Source: Mycobacterium parascrofulaceum ATCC BAA-614 (lineage in GTDB: Bacteria > Actinomycetota > Actinomycetes > Mycobacteriales > Mycobacteriaceae). Taken from it: DNA of 43,055 bases. The notes under the pieces are model-generated. The model saw nothing but the letters and a program-made list of their open reading frames with translations. It was not told the DNA's origin and searched no databases. Where the stretch lies: the NCBI RefSeq assembly GCF_000164135.1, contig NZ_GG770553.1:1051273-1094327 (forward strand). The letters run 5' to 3'. Shown piece after piece: positions 1 to 8,555 of the stretch; position 1 is the first letter of the stretch; every line of letters starts with the position of its first letter. The translations under genes and the position numbers were made by a program.

Positions 1-3000
1 AGCGCGAGCAGGGCCAGCAACGGCAGCAGGGCCAGCCCGAACCCCAGCCCGGCGCGGTACGGCGCGTTGGGCGGGAACGTCAGCGTGATGGTGCCGGGGT
101 CGCCGGGCGGCACCACCCAGCCCTGTTGCCAGCCGTTGACGGCCACCGGGGTCAGCCGCGTCCCGCTGCCGGTGCGGGCCACCCAACCGGGGTTGATGCT
201 CTCCGGGATGACCAGCACCCGCGACGTGTCCGACGGGGGAGCCTGCACTTCGCGGCGGTCCGGGCCCCACGCCCGCCACACCGGAGCGGCGACCGCGCCG
301 GGCGCGGCGGCGGGGGTATCCGGCGCGGACAGCTCCGCGCCGTCGACCACGAACTGAGCGCCCGGGCTGATCAACAGCTCCTGCTGGCCGGCCGGCAGCG
401 TGATCGGCTCCCGGTCGCAGGCCTGCGCCGCGACGGGGGCGTCGTCGAGCAGCGCGCCCACGGTGGTGCGGATCGAGGTGTGCACGAACCGGCCCGCGAC
501 CGCGATGACCGGGCCGTGGTCGCAGTCCACCGTGACCTCCCTACCGCGGTCGCGGCCGGCGTCGGCGGGCGCCACCGGCTGGCCGTCGGCGCCGAGCACC
601 GCCAGCTCGGCCAGCCCCGGCGGCTTGAGCTGGTCGAAACCCAGCGCGTTGCGGTCGATGACGTCTTCCCAGTCCAGCAGGCTCACGGTGACGGTGTCGG
701 TCAACCGCGGGTGCAGCGCGAGGGTCTGCGGTTCGCCGGGCCGCAGCGCGCGCACCTGCGGACCCTCGCCCAGGTTGACCCCCACCATCGTCGGGTGGGC
801 GGGCAACGCCGACCGGCTCGGCACCAGCCGCAACCCGGTGACCTCGGTGGGCCGCGGCAGCGTGAGCGTCAGCGTGGGCGGGGTCTTGTGCTGCACCACC
901 CGCTGCGGCGCGGTCCACGCGGTGGCCGGGTCGCCGTCGGTGGCCGCGTACGCCGAGCCGAGGACGTCGACTAGGTCGGAGTCGCCCTGGGCGCGGGTGG
1001 TGTTCGGCTCGGCGAGCAGGTCGGCCAGCTTCGGCCCCTGCCGCGGCCGCACCCACACCAGCGGGGTCACCGACATGGGCGCCGGAACGGTCAGCGTCCG
1101 GCTGAGGTTGACCGGCTCCTCGGGCGCGAGGGCCATCGACGGCGCGCAGCGCACACCGTCGGGCGCCGTCGCGCAGCCCGGCCTGCCGAGCAGCCCGGAA
1201 CCGACGTCCCAGCCCGCGACGGTCGAGCCCGGTGGCGGCCCGGGAACCCGCACGGTGTGCCGCAGGTCGACCGGGTGGGCGAAGCCGGACGCGTCGTACT
1301 GAGTGATCGACAGGTCGGTGATGCCGAATTGCACGCCGGGGGATCCGTCGTCGGTGCCCGAGGCGGTGATGCGCACCCACGGCGTCTCGCCGTAGGGCAG
1401 GGCGGAGGCCAGCGGCTTGCCCGGCTCGTCGAACCGCAGCGTCGTGCTGCCGGTGGCGGTTTCGATCAGGATGCGGCGCACCTGCGCGCCGACGGCGGTG
1501 GCGCTCGGCGTCAGGGTGATCGCCGCGTTGGTCACGGGGTGGTCGAAGTCCACCCGCAGCCACTGGCCGACCGCGGCCTGCAGCGAGTTGGACACCCACG
1601 CGGTCGCCGGGTCGCCGTCGACGGCCGCGACGGGGGAGGTCGCCGGTGCCACGTCGGGCATGGCGGTGGAGTCCGACGACGAGCTCGACACGGTGATCCG
1701 CCCGCCGGTCCAGTCGCCGACGACCGGGTCGGCGCCGGGGACCGGATAGTCGGGCACGCGGTTGTAGGTGTGCCGCGCGTCGCCCGGGGCCCGGACGGCC
1801 GACGAATGCAGGTCCACCCGGCCGTAGTCGGTCTCGCGCGCGACGGGGGTGTCGGTGACGGTCACCGCCGGCACCGGCAGCCCGGCGCCGCGCGCGTCGG
1901 CGGTCATCAGCACGGGACCCAGCGGCGGCTGCCCCCGGAGCCGGCGCCGCTCGTCGAGCCGCTGCAGCACCTCCGGTCCGCCGTCCACCCTCGGCAGCCG
2001 GTCCACGTCCGCGAAGTACGGCGCGCCGGAACCGCCGGCCACCCGGTACACCTCGATGGCCGGATACCGCGGGCGCAGGCCGCTGTCGGCCACGAAGCCC
2101 GCCAGCGTGCCGGGCCCCACCGGATCGCCGAATTGTGCCACCTTCCGCAGCCCCGGGGACCCGTCGACGGTGCGGTGCACCAGGATCGGGCGCGCCGAGC
2201 GCGACGTTTCCGGATCCAGGTCGTTGCGCACCACGAGATACGAAATACCTTGGCGGGCAAGGGTATCGGCGAGGCCGGCCGAGGGCCGCCCGGCGGCGAA
2301 GAGGCGTTGCACCGAATCCAGCGCCCGGATGGTCTGCGGCGGGGTCAACGGGATGGAGTCGCGCACACCCCACGGGCTGCCGCCGAGCACCTGCAGCGGC
2401 TCGTCGTGGCTGGTGCCCCACACCTGGGTGGCGAACGGCGCACCCGGAACCACCAGCACCCGGCCCGGGACGGGCGTCCCCCTGTTGTGCTGGTCGAGCC
2501 AGTCGGCGGTGTCCTGCCAGTACCGGGGGATCGCGCTGAAGGTGCCGGGCGGGGTCAGCCGGCCGGTCCACGCCAGCGAGGTGCTCACCATCAGCGCGGT
2601 GAGGATGACGATCGCGACCGCCACCCGCCTGTCGCGCTCGGGGCGGGCGAACGCGCGCAGCCACACCGCGCCGGGCACCGAGCCGGGCAGCGGTATCCGC
2701 CCCAGCACCTGGGCGAGTCCCAGCACGATCGGGATCCGGATCACCGACCCCAGCTTGTGCACGTTGCGCAGCGGCGCGCCGCCGGCGTCCAGGAACGCCT
2801 GCACCGCGTGGGCCACCGGCGAGCCCAGCCCGCCGCTGTAGCCGGCCGCCATCAACACCACGCCGGTCAGCAGCATCGTCACCAGTCGCCCGCGGGCCGG
2901 CATCGCCGGACTGGCCAGTCCGGCCAGCCCGGCGGCGGCCACCAGGCAGGTGGCCACGACGGCCGCCGAGCCGGTCACCAGCGGCGCGCCCGCGGTCGCC

Positions 3001-3839
3001 GTCGGCGCCACGTACGGGGTCCAGCTCTCGGTGCCGCGCAGGATCTCGGTCAGCGACGACCACTGCGTGGTCACCCCGGACGATTCGATGAAGTCCAGGA
3101 ACGGCGGGCTGATCGCGCGCAGCATCACCAGCGCCACTGCCCACCACAGGGTCGCCAGGAACAACGCCAACAGCCACCACCCGGTGTAGCGCCACCACAG
3201 CCGGTTGGGACGGTGGCACGCCCACCAGATCACCGCGGGCAGGCAGCCGGCCAGCGTGGCGATCGCGTTGACCGCGCCCATCAGCGCGACGGCCAGGCCG
3301 GCCTGCGCGGCGAGCGCCCGCACCGACCGGTTCGTGGACGCGCGCGCCCCGTTCAGGGCCAGGATCGTGGGCAGCAACACCCACGGCGCGAGCATCATCG
3401 GCAGGGTTTCCGACGAGATGGACCCCAGGGTGGTCAGCACCCGCGGCGACAGCGCGAATGCGGCGGCGCCGATCACCCGTGCCGCCGGGCTGCCGATGCC
3501 GAGCGCCTCGGCGACCCGCAACAGTCCCCAGAACCCGACGGTGAGCAGCAGCGCCCACCACAGCCGTTGGGTGACCCATCCCGGCAGCGCAAGCAGGTGG
3601 CCGATCGCGAAGAAGGTCCCGTGCGGGAACAGGTACCCGTACGCCTGGTTCTGCGCCTGCCCGAATGGCAGCTCGCTGTTCCACAGGTTGGTGGCCCGGG
3701 CCAGGAAGCGCAGCGGGTTGGCGGTGAGATCGAGTTTGGTGTCGGGCGAGATCCGGCCGGGGGATTGGGCGAACGTCAACAGCAGGGCGATCGCGCCGAC
3801 CAGCCACAGCCAACGGCGCGACACGCGCGCGGCCCGCAT
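1..3839 (-). CDS. aftD: Alpha-(1->3)-arabinofuranosyltransferase AftD, C-terminus beyond window
   Basis: Membrane GT-C glycosyltransferase that adds arabinofuranose branches from decaprenyl-phosphoryl-arabinose to arabinogalactan and lipoarabinomannan. I chose ATG at 3839, giving an N-terminus MRAARVSRRWLWLVGAIALL that leads into a first membrane segment and then the family signature FAQSPGRISPDTKLDLTANP. About 1,279 codons are visible; the family is about 1,400 residues, so roughly 120 C-terminal residues lie off the left edge. The first half is rich in membrane helices. The soluble half holds two copies of the motif GDPATAW (near residues 740 and 966), typical of F5/8-type C carbohydrate-binding domains. 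The frame is open without a stop over the whole stretch. It lies downstream of two DUF2613 microproteins on the same strand, as Rv0236c lies next to Rv0236A. Identification is firm. Confidence 0.95.
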   Translation of the reverse strand, partial: MRAARVSRRWLWLVGAIALLLTFAQSPGRISPDTKLDLTANPLRFLARATNLWNSELPFGQAQNQAYGYLFPHGTFFAIGHLLALPGWVTQRLWWALLLTVGFWGLLRVAEALGIGSPAARVIGAAAFALSPRVLTTLGSISSETLPMMLAPWVLLPTILALNGARASTNRSVRALAAQAGLAVALMGAVNAIATLAGCLPAVIWWACHRPNRLWWRYTGWWLLALFLATLWWAVALVMLRAISPPFLDFIESSGVTTQWSSLTEILRGTESWTPYVAPTATAGAPLVTGSAAVVATCLVAAAGLAGLASPAMPARGRLVTMLLTGVVLMAAGYSGGLGSPVAHAVQAFLDAGGAPLRNVHKLGSVIRIPIVLGLAQVLGRIPLPGSVPGAVWLRAFARPERDRRVAVAIVILTALMVSTSLAWTGRLTPPGTFSAIPRYWQDTADWLDQHNRGTPVPGRVLVVPGAPFATQVWGTSHDEPLQVLGGSPWGVRDSIPLTPPQTIRALDSVQRLFAAGRPSAGLADTLARQGISYLVVRNDLDPETSRSARPILVHRTVDGSPGLRKVAQFGDPVGPGTLAGFVADSGLRPRYPAIEVYRVAGGSGAPYFADVDRLPRVDGGPEVLQRLDERRRLRGQPPLGPVLMTADARGAGLPVPAVTVTDTPVARETDYGRVDLHSSAVRAPGDARHTYNRVPDYPVPGADPVVGDWTGGRITVSSSSSDSTAMPDVAPATSPVAAVDGDPATAWVSNSLQAAVGQWLRVDFDHPVTNAAITLTPSATAVGAQVRRILIETATGSTTLRFDEPGKPLASALPYGETPWVRITASGTDDGSPGVQFGITDLSITQYDASGFAHPVDLRHTVRVPGPPPGSTVAGWDVGSGLLGRPGCATAPDGVRCAPSMALAPEEPVNLSRTLTVPAPMSVTPLVWVRPRQGPKLADLLAEPNTTRAQGDSDLVDVLGSAYAATDGDPATAWTAPQRVVQHKTPPTLTLTLPRPTEVTGLRLVPSRSALPAHPTMVGVNLGEGPQVRALRPGEPQTLALHPRLTDTVTVSLLDWEDVIDRNALGFDQLKPPGLAELAVLGADGQPVAPADAGRDRGREVTVDCDHGPVIAVAGRFVHTSIRTTVGALLDDAPVAAQACDREPITLPAGQQELLISPGAQFVVDGAELSAPDTPAAAPGAVAAPVWRAWGPDRREVQAPPSDTSRVLVIPESINPGWVARTGSGTRLTPVAVNGWQQGWVVPPGDPGTITLTFPPNAPYRAGLGFGLALLPLLALLA

Positions 3840-3933
3840 ACACGGGAGTGGCGGGCCGGCCTCCGCGACGGCCGCCGGATCCGGTGGCGGCGACGCCTCC
3901 CCCGCAAGCGGGCGGTGCCCCCGGCTCCCGCCG

Positions 3934-4107
3934 CTAGCTACGGTTGCCGTACTCGACCCGGTTGAGCACTGACGACTGCGGATCGCCCCCGGGGAGTGGC
4001 GGTTTCGTGTCCTGCTGCACCATCAGGGTGATCCCGAAGATCGCTGCCGCGCCGAGCAGCAGACCGACCACCACGCTCGCGGCGGCGGGCGCAATGATCC
4101 GGTTCAT
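3934..4107 (-). CDS. DUF2613 membrane microprotein (Rv0236A type)
   Basis: A 57-residue protein beginning MNRIIAPAAASVVVGLLLGA. It has one hydrophobic helix (about residues 6-31) and a short polar tail ending VLNRVEYGNRS, the usual DUF2613 layout. The start is the ATG at 4107, preceded on the minus strand by GAAGGAG with suitable spacing. A frame extension to 4155 adds residues with no hydrophobic character and is less likely. It sits 94 bases upstream of aftD and matches the length and place of Rv0236A. Function is unknown; a role alongside AftD in the envelope is only inferred from conserved adjacency. Confidence 0.9.
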   Translation of the reverse strand: MNRIIAPAAASVVVGLLLGAAAIFGITLMVQQDTKPPLPGGDPQSSVLNRVEYGNRS

Positions 4108-4202
4108 CAACGGCTCCTTCAAGCATCGGGATACGTGGCGACGGCCTAGCGACAACCTAGCAGAAGCGCGGTCGCGGCCCCCGTGCCCTGGTCAGGGCAG
4201 GG

Positions 4203-4400
4203 TCAGGGCAGACAGTGCCCGTGAAAGCACCGGTCGCCGTACTGCACCAGCTGAGGTCCGAGGGGGCTCGGCTGGGCCGGACGGCCTCGCACGGGCGCCG
4301 CGACGTGGTCGGCGACGGCCAGCGTGACGCCGACGGTCGTCGCCATCCCGACCGACAGACCCACCGCGATGCTGGCCGCGGCCAGGGTGAAACCCGTCAT
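4203..4400 (-). CDS. Second DUF2613-like membrane microprotein
   Basis: A 65-residue protein starting MTGFTLAAASIAVGLSVGMA at the ATG at 4400, with an AAGGAG ribosome-binding site just upstream. Like its neighbour it has a single N-terminal membrane helix (about residues 5-31), a Pro-rich linker and a C-terminal LVQYGDR that aligns with the NRVEYGNR of the 3934-4107 gene. It differs by a C-terminal extension CFHGHCLP containing two cysteines and two histidines. It is most simply a tandem paralogue. The pair lies on the minus strand ahead of aftD. Function is unknown. Confidence 0.8.
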   Translation of the reverse strand: MTGFTLAAASIAVGLSVGMATTVGVTLAVADHVAAPVRGRPAQPSPLGPQLVQYGDRCFHGHCLP

Positions 4401-4528
4401 GGCTGGCTCCTTCTCGCCCCCCGCTAGCCCAGCTAGCACCTGCCCGGGAATGCCCGCACCGCGGGAGAGGAAAACCTCGCCGCCGCCCACACCCGGAGGT
4501 CCGGACCCCGCCGTGAAAGCATGGCCCG

Positions 4529-5680
4529 ATGTCATTTTCGCGCACCATGGCCGCCGCCGGGGCCGTGCTCGCCTCCGTGTCGGCGTTGGTGTCGGGCTGC
4601 GCCCACCACGGGGCCCGGCCGCCCGGCCCGACGACCTCGGTCAGCAAGCCGGCGGCCGCCCCCGCCCCGCCGGCGTGCGGCGACCTCACCGCACTGCCGG
4701 TCCGCGACAAGCTGGCTCAGCTGCTGATGGTGGGCGTGAAGAACGCCGACGACGCCCGCTCGGTGGTCGACGACTACCACGTCGGCGGCATCTTCATCGG
4801 CAGCTGGACGGACCTGTCCATCTTCAAGGGCCCGCTGGCCGACATCGCGGCGAAGGCCGGACCGCTCCCGCTCGCGGTCAGCGTCGACGAGGAGGGCGGC
4901 CGGGTGTCGCGGTTGCGGTCGCTGATCGGCGCGTCGCCGTCGCCGCGGGAGCTGGCCCGGACCCAGACCGTCGCCCAGGTGCACGACCTGGCGGCCGAGC
5001 GCGGCAAGAAGATGCGCGACCTGGGCATCACCATCGACTTCGCCCCCGTCGTCGACGTCACCGACGCCACCGACGGCGTGATCGGCGACCGGTCCTTCGG
5101 CGGCGACCCCAACACCGTCACCGCTTACGCCGGCGCGTACGCGCAGGGCCTGCGCGACGCCGGGCTGCTGCCGGTGCTCAAGCACTTCCCCGGGCACGGG
5201 CACGGGTCGGGCGACTCGCACACCGGCGGGGTGGTGACGCCGCCCCTGAGCGACCTGCAGAGCGTCGACCTGGTGCCCTACCGGACGCTGGTGACGGCGG
5301 CCCCGGTGGCGGTCATGCTGGGGCACCTGCAGGTCCCCGGCCTGACCGGCGACGAGCCGGCGAGCCTGAGCGCGGCGGCGGTGCAGCTGCTGCGCAACGG
5401 CGTCGGCTACGGCGCCCCGCCGTTCAACGGCCCGGTGTTCACCGACGACCTCTCCAGCATGGGCGCCATCTCCGACCGGTACGGCGTCGCCGAGGCGGTG
5501 CTGCGCGCCCTGCAGGCGGGCACCGACGTGGCGCTGTGGGTCACCACGGACGAGGTGCCCGCGGTCCTGGACCGGCTGCAGAAGGCGGTGGCCGCCGGCG
5601 AACTACCCGCGCAGCGCGTCGACGACGCGCTCGGCCGGGTGGCGACGATGAAGGGCCGCAGCCCCGCTTGCGGCCACTGA
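4529..5680 (+). CDS. lpqI: Lipoprotein beta-N-acetylglucosaminidase LpqI (GH3, NagZ-like)
   Basis: 383-residue GH3 enzyme that removes N-acetylglucosamine from peptidoglycan recycling products, exported and lipid-anchored. The N-terminus has a short charged start, a hydrophobic stretch and the lipobox VSGC with Cys24 as the lipidation site. A Pro/Ala-rich linker precedes the TIM barrel. The NagZ motif KHFPGHGHG starts at residue 218 and carries the Asp-His general acid/base loop; FTDDLSSMG at about residues 304-312 holds the catalytic Asp. Other GH3 landmarks are SVDEEGGRVSRL and TIDFAPVVDV. Length and neighbourhood match Rv0237. It is divergent from the DUF2613 genes, with about 130 bases between them. 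Confidence 0.95.
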   Translation: MSFSRTMAAAGAVLASVSALVSGCAHHGARPPGPTTSVSKPAAAPAPPACGDLTALPVRDKLAQLLMVGVKNADDARSVVDDYHVGGIFIGSWTDLSIFKGPLADIAAKAGPLPLAVSVDEEGGRVSRLRSLIGASPSPRELARTQTVAQVHDLAAERGKKMRDLGITIDFAPVVDVTDATDGVIGDRSFGGDPNTVTAYAGAYAQGLRDAGLLPVLKHFPGHGHGSGDSHTGGVVTPPLSDLQSVDLVPYRTLVTAAPVAVMLGHLQVPGLTGDEPASLSAAAVQLLRNGVGYGAPPFNGPVFTDDLSSMGAISDRYGVAEAVLRALQAGTDVALWVTTDEVPAVLDRLQKAVAAGELPAQRVDDALGRVATMKGRSPACGH

Positions 5681-5705
5681 AGCGCGCACTGAAGCGCGCC
5701 GGTTG

Positions 5706-5721
5706 CTTACTCTGGAGTCAG
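5706..5721. promoter_or_regulatory. Candidate TetR operator upstream of the 5746 regulator
   Basis: The sequence CTTACT-CTGG-AGTCAG is an inverted repeat with one mismatch. It lies 24 bases before the ATG of the TetR gene, where an autorepressor would bind. The same pattern occurs at 9987-10002 and 13623-13638. Regulation by the adjacent TetR protein is inferred, not shown. Confidence 0.5.
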
Positions 5722-5745
5722 ATAGACGGCCTAGAGAGGTAAGCG

Positions 5746-6396
5746 ATGGCGGGTGGCACCAAGCGGTTACCGCGCGCTGTCCGCGAGCAACAAATGCTGG
5801 ACGCCGCCGTGCAGATGTTCTCGGTCAACGGCTACCACGAGACCTCGATGGACGCCATCGCCGCCCAGGCGCAGATCTCCAAGCCGATGCTCTACCTGTA
5901 CTACGGCTCCAAGGAGGACCTGTTCGGCGCCTGCCTGCACCGGGAGATGGGCCGGTTCATCGACGCGGTGCGCGCCGACATCGACTTCACCCAGAGCCCG
6001 AAAGACCTGCTGCGCAACACGATCGTGGCGTTCATGCGCTACATCGACGCCAACCGGGCGTCGTGGATCGTGATGTACACGCAGGCCACCAGTTCGCAGG
6101 CGTTCGCGCACGTGGTGCGCGAGGGGCGGGAGCAGATCATCGAGTTGGTCGCCGGGCTGGTGCGGGCCGGCAGTCGCAGCCCGCGCGCCGAGCGCGAAGA
6201 CGAGATGATGGCCGTGGCGCTGGTGGGCGCGGGGGAGGCGATGGCCAACCAGCTCAGCACCGGCGACATCGACGCCGACGAGGCCGCCGAGCTGATGATC
6301 AACCTGTTCTGGCACGGGCTTCGGGGCGCGCCGGAGGAGCGGGAGGCCGCCGCCGCGCTGCCCGAGAAGGGCGGGCCCCGGGCCGCCGGGCGCTAG
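5746..6396 (+). CDS. TetR-family transcriptional regulator (Rv0238 type)
   Basis: 216-residue one-component regulator. The N-terminal DNA-binding domain covers about residues 8-55, with helix-turn-helix TSMDAIAAQAQISKPMLYLY followed by the usual YGSKEDLF. The rest is an all-helical ligand-binding and dimerisation domain ending in a charged tail. The ATG at 5746 is preceded by GAGAGGTAAGCG, a good ribosome-binding site. It follows lpqI by 65 bases and precedes a ClC transporter. An inverted repeat at 5706-5721 in its promoter matches sites at the fabG4/fadA2 and fadE5 promoters, so it may control itself and the nearby fatty-acid genes. The ligand is unknown; acyl-CoA would be a reasonable guess. 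Confidence 0.93.
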   Translation: MAGGTKRLPRAVREQQMLDAAVQMFSVNGYHETSMDAIAAQAQISKPMLYLYYGSKEDLFGACLHREMGRFIDAVRADIDFTQSPKDLLRNTIVAFMRYIDANRASWIVMYTQATSSQAFAHVVREGREQIIELVAGLVRAGSRSPRAEREDEMMAVALVGAGEAMANQLSTGDIDADEAAELMINLFWHGLRGAPEEREAAAALPEKGGPRAAGR

Positions 6397-6412
6397 CCCC
6401 TACATTCGTGGG

Positions 6413-7663
6413 GTGGCTCGACCGCCCGCCCGCCGCAACGTCGACTTCTTCTGTGCCGTGATCATCGTCGGGCTGCTGGCCGGGGTTGCCGGCCTGGCGA
6501 CCACCACGGTGCTGCGCTTCATCGAGCACGTGACCTACCACTACACCTTCGGGACGCTGTTGACCGGGATCACCGGCAGCAGCCCGGTGCGCCGCGCGCT
6601 GGGACCGATGGTCGGCGGTGCGCTGGCGGGGCTCGGCTGGTGGGCGTTGCGGCGCGCCGCGACCATGCCGCCGCTCGCGGAGACCATCGCCCGCCGCGAG
6701 CGGATACCGCGGCTGGCGTGGGGGGTCGACGCGCTGCTGCAGGTGCTGCTGGTCGGCTCGGGCGCTTCCCTGGGCCGGGAGGGGGCGCCCCGGCAGTTCG
6801 CGGCCGCCCTGGGCGATTGGGGCACCGCGTGGCTGCGACGGCTGACGGCCGGCGACCGCCAGATCCTGCTCGCGTGCGCGGCCGGCGCCGGGCTGGGTGC
6901 GGTCTACGCCGTCCCGCTGGCCGGCGCGCTGTTCACCGCCCGGATCATGCTGACCACCTGGCAACCCCGCGCCCTGGGCGCCGCCCTGATCACGTCGAGC
7001 CTGGCCGTGGCCGTCTGCTCGGCCGCCACGCACGACGAACCGATCCTGGACTGGCCCGACGCGAACGTGTCCTTCGAGCTGACCGGGCAGGCGCTGATCT
7101 TGGCGCCCGTGGCGCTGGCGGTGGGCTTGGCGTTCACCCGGCTGATGGCGGCGGCGCGACCGGCCAGGCAGCTGCGGACGTGGGTGCTGGTTCCCGCGCT
7201 CGGGGGCGCGGGCCTGGTGATGGGGATCTGTTCGCATTGGTGGCCCGAGCTGCCCGGCAACGGCCGCAGCATCCTGACCGTCAGCCTGGCCAGCGGGCTG
7301 ACGCTGTCCGCCGCGATCGCGATCCTGGCGCTCAAACCCCTGTTGACCGCCCTGTTCCTGCGCGCCGGCGGGGCGGGCGGCATGCTCACCCCGTCGCTGG
7401 CCACCGGAGCGGCGGCCGGATTGGCGCTGGTGCTGGCGATGAACGCGGTGGCCGGCACGCACCTGCACGGGCCGACGGTCTCGCTCGCGGGCGCCGCCGG
7501 CGTCTTGGCGGTGACGCAGGGTTCGCCGATCTGGGCGGCGATCTTCGTCTGGGAACTCGCCCGGCCGCCGGTGTGGTTGTTTTTCCTGTTCCTGGTGACC
7601 GCGACCGGCGCCCACGCGCTGAAAGTCGTTGCCACAGGCCGCGGCCCGACGCGCTCGGGCTGA
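6413..7663 (+). CDS. ClC-family chloride channel/transporter
   Basis: 416-residue integral membrane protein of the ClC family, moving chloride or related anions, possibly with proton exchange. Many hydrophobic helices are visible. The selectivity-filter region reads GSGASLGREGAP; Glu123 in GREGA corresponds to the gating glutamate, while the classical GSGIP motif is altered to GSGAS. A second family motif appears as GGMLTPS. The GTG start at 6413 has no clear Shine-Dalgarno sequence, but TACATT lies six bases before it, the arrangement of leaderless mycobacterial mRNAs. It converges on htdX with a six-base gap. In M. tuberculosis the vapBC24 pair occupies this interval by my recollection, so the locus differs here. 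Transport direction and substrate are not certain. Confidence 0.88.
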   Translation: MARPPARRNVDFFCAVIIVGLLAGVAGLATTTVLRFIEHVTYHYTFGTLLTGITGSSPVRRALGPMVGGALAGLGWWALRRAATMPPLAETIARRERIPRLAWGVDALLQVLLVGSGASLGREGAPRQFAAALGDWGTAWLRRLTAGDRQILLACAAGAGLGAVYAVPLAGALFTARIMLTTWQPRALGAALITSSLAVAVCSAATHDEPILDWPDANVSFELTGQALILAPVALAVGLAFTRLMAAARPARQLRTWVLVPALGGAGLVMGICSHWWPELPGNGRSILTVSLASGLTLSAAIAILALKPLLTALFLRAGGAGGMLTPSLATGAAAGLALVLAMNAVAGTHLHGPTVSLAGAAGVLAVTQGSPIWAAIFVWELARPPVWLFFLFLVTATGAHALKVVATGRGPTRSG

Positions 7664-7669
7664 AACGCC

Positions 7670-8536
7670 CTACAGCGCCCGGACCGTGCCGGTCAGGTAC
7701 GGGTAGCCCTTGGCGACGTTGCGCAGCGAGATGTCGCAGCCGCCATGGCCCTCGTCGACGCGGCCTTCGTCGATGTAGAGGCCGGCGGTGCCCGGCAGCA
7801 CCAGCGGCTTGCCGAATTTCACCGAGTACTTCACCGCATCCGGGAAGCGGGCCTCGATGTTCGCCAATACGGCTGCGGCGCTGTACATTCCGTGCGCGAT
7901 CACGGTCGGGAAGCCGAACAGCTTGGCGGCGACCGGGTTGGTGTGGATCGGGTTGTGGTCACCGCCGACCACGGCGTAGCGCCGGATCAGCCCGGGGCTG
8001 ACGCGCAGGACGGTGCTGGGCGGCGGCAGCTTGGGCTGCTTCTGCGGCGGCGGCTTCGGCTCGTCGGACAGGCTGGTGCGTTGCTGGTGCAGGAAGGTCG
8101 TCACCTGGTTCCACGCGACGTCCTGGAAATCGCCGCCGACGCTCACGTCGGTCACCAGGTCGACCAACAGGCCCTTGCGGTGCTCGCGCAGGTTCTCGGC
8201 GTGCACGCGCACTCCGACGGTGTCGGTGACCGCGATCGGCCGGTACTGGGTGATGTGGTTCTCGACGTGCACCGAACCCATTGCGGCGAAGGGGAAGTCG
8301 AACCCGGTCACCAGCGACATCATCGTGGGGAAGGTCAGCGCGAACGGATAGGTGAGCGGCACGTTGTTGCCGTAGCGCAGGCCGGTGACCGCCGCATACT
8401 CGGCCACGTTGGTGTGGTCGATGGGCAACTCCGACACGGTCACCGTCCGCGTGGGAAGCTGGTCGCCCCTGGGCACCATCGGCAGGGCCCCGGCCGCCGC
8501 GCGCAGCATGTTCTTCAGGCCGCTTGGCTGGTTCAT
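7670..8536 (-). CDS. htdX: 3-hydroxyacyl-thioester dehydratase HtdX (MaoC/hydratase 2 fold)
   Basis: 288-residue double hotdog protein that interconverts 3-hydroxyacyl and trans-2-enoyl thioesters (CoA or ACP). The C-terminal hotdog carries the R-hydratase 2 motif GGDHNPIHTNPVAAKLFGFP at residues 191-210, with Asp193 and His198 as the expected catalytic pair, followed by TVIAHGM. The N-terminal half is a degenerate hotdog, and a Pro/Lys-rich linker (about 160-174) joins them. The ATG at 8536 follows GAGGAGGAGAA, a strong ribosome-binding site. It is 19 bases downstream of fabG4 on the same strand, so they form an operon as in Rv0242c-Rv0241c. A FadA2 thiolase is encoded divergently. Confidence 0.95.
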   Translation of the reverse strand: MNQPSGLKNMLRAAAGALPMVPRGDQLPTRTVTVSELPIDHTNVAEYAAVTGLRYGNNVPLTYPFALTFPTMMSLVTGFDFPFAAMGSVHVENHITQYRPIAVTDTVGVRVHAENLREHRKGLLVDLVTDVSVGGDFQDVAWNQVTTFLHQQRTSLSDEPKPPPQKQPKLPPPSTVLRVSPGLIRRYAVVGGDHNPIHTNPVAAKLFGFPTVIAHGMYSAAAVLANIEARFPDAVKYSVKFGKPLVLPGTAGLYIDEGRVDEGHGGCDISLRNVAKGYPYLTGTVRAL

Positions 8537-8555
8537 CGCGTTCTCCTCCTCGCGG

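Noticed and set aside
541..3843. A 1,100-codon open frame on the minus strand, one base out of phase with aftD
   Set aside because: It is an Arg/Pro/Gly-rich shadow of aftD caused by high GC; the neighbouring frame gives clear AftD homology throughout.
1257..3965. A 902-codon open frame on the plus strand
   Set aside because: Antisense to aftD, low-complexity composition and no recognisable domain.
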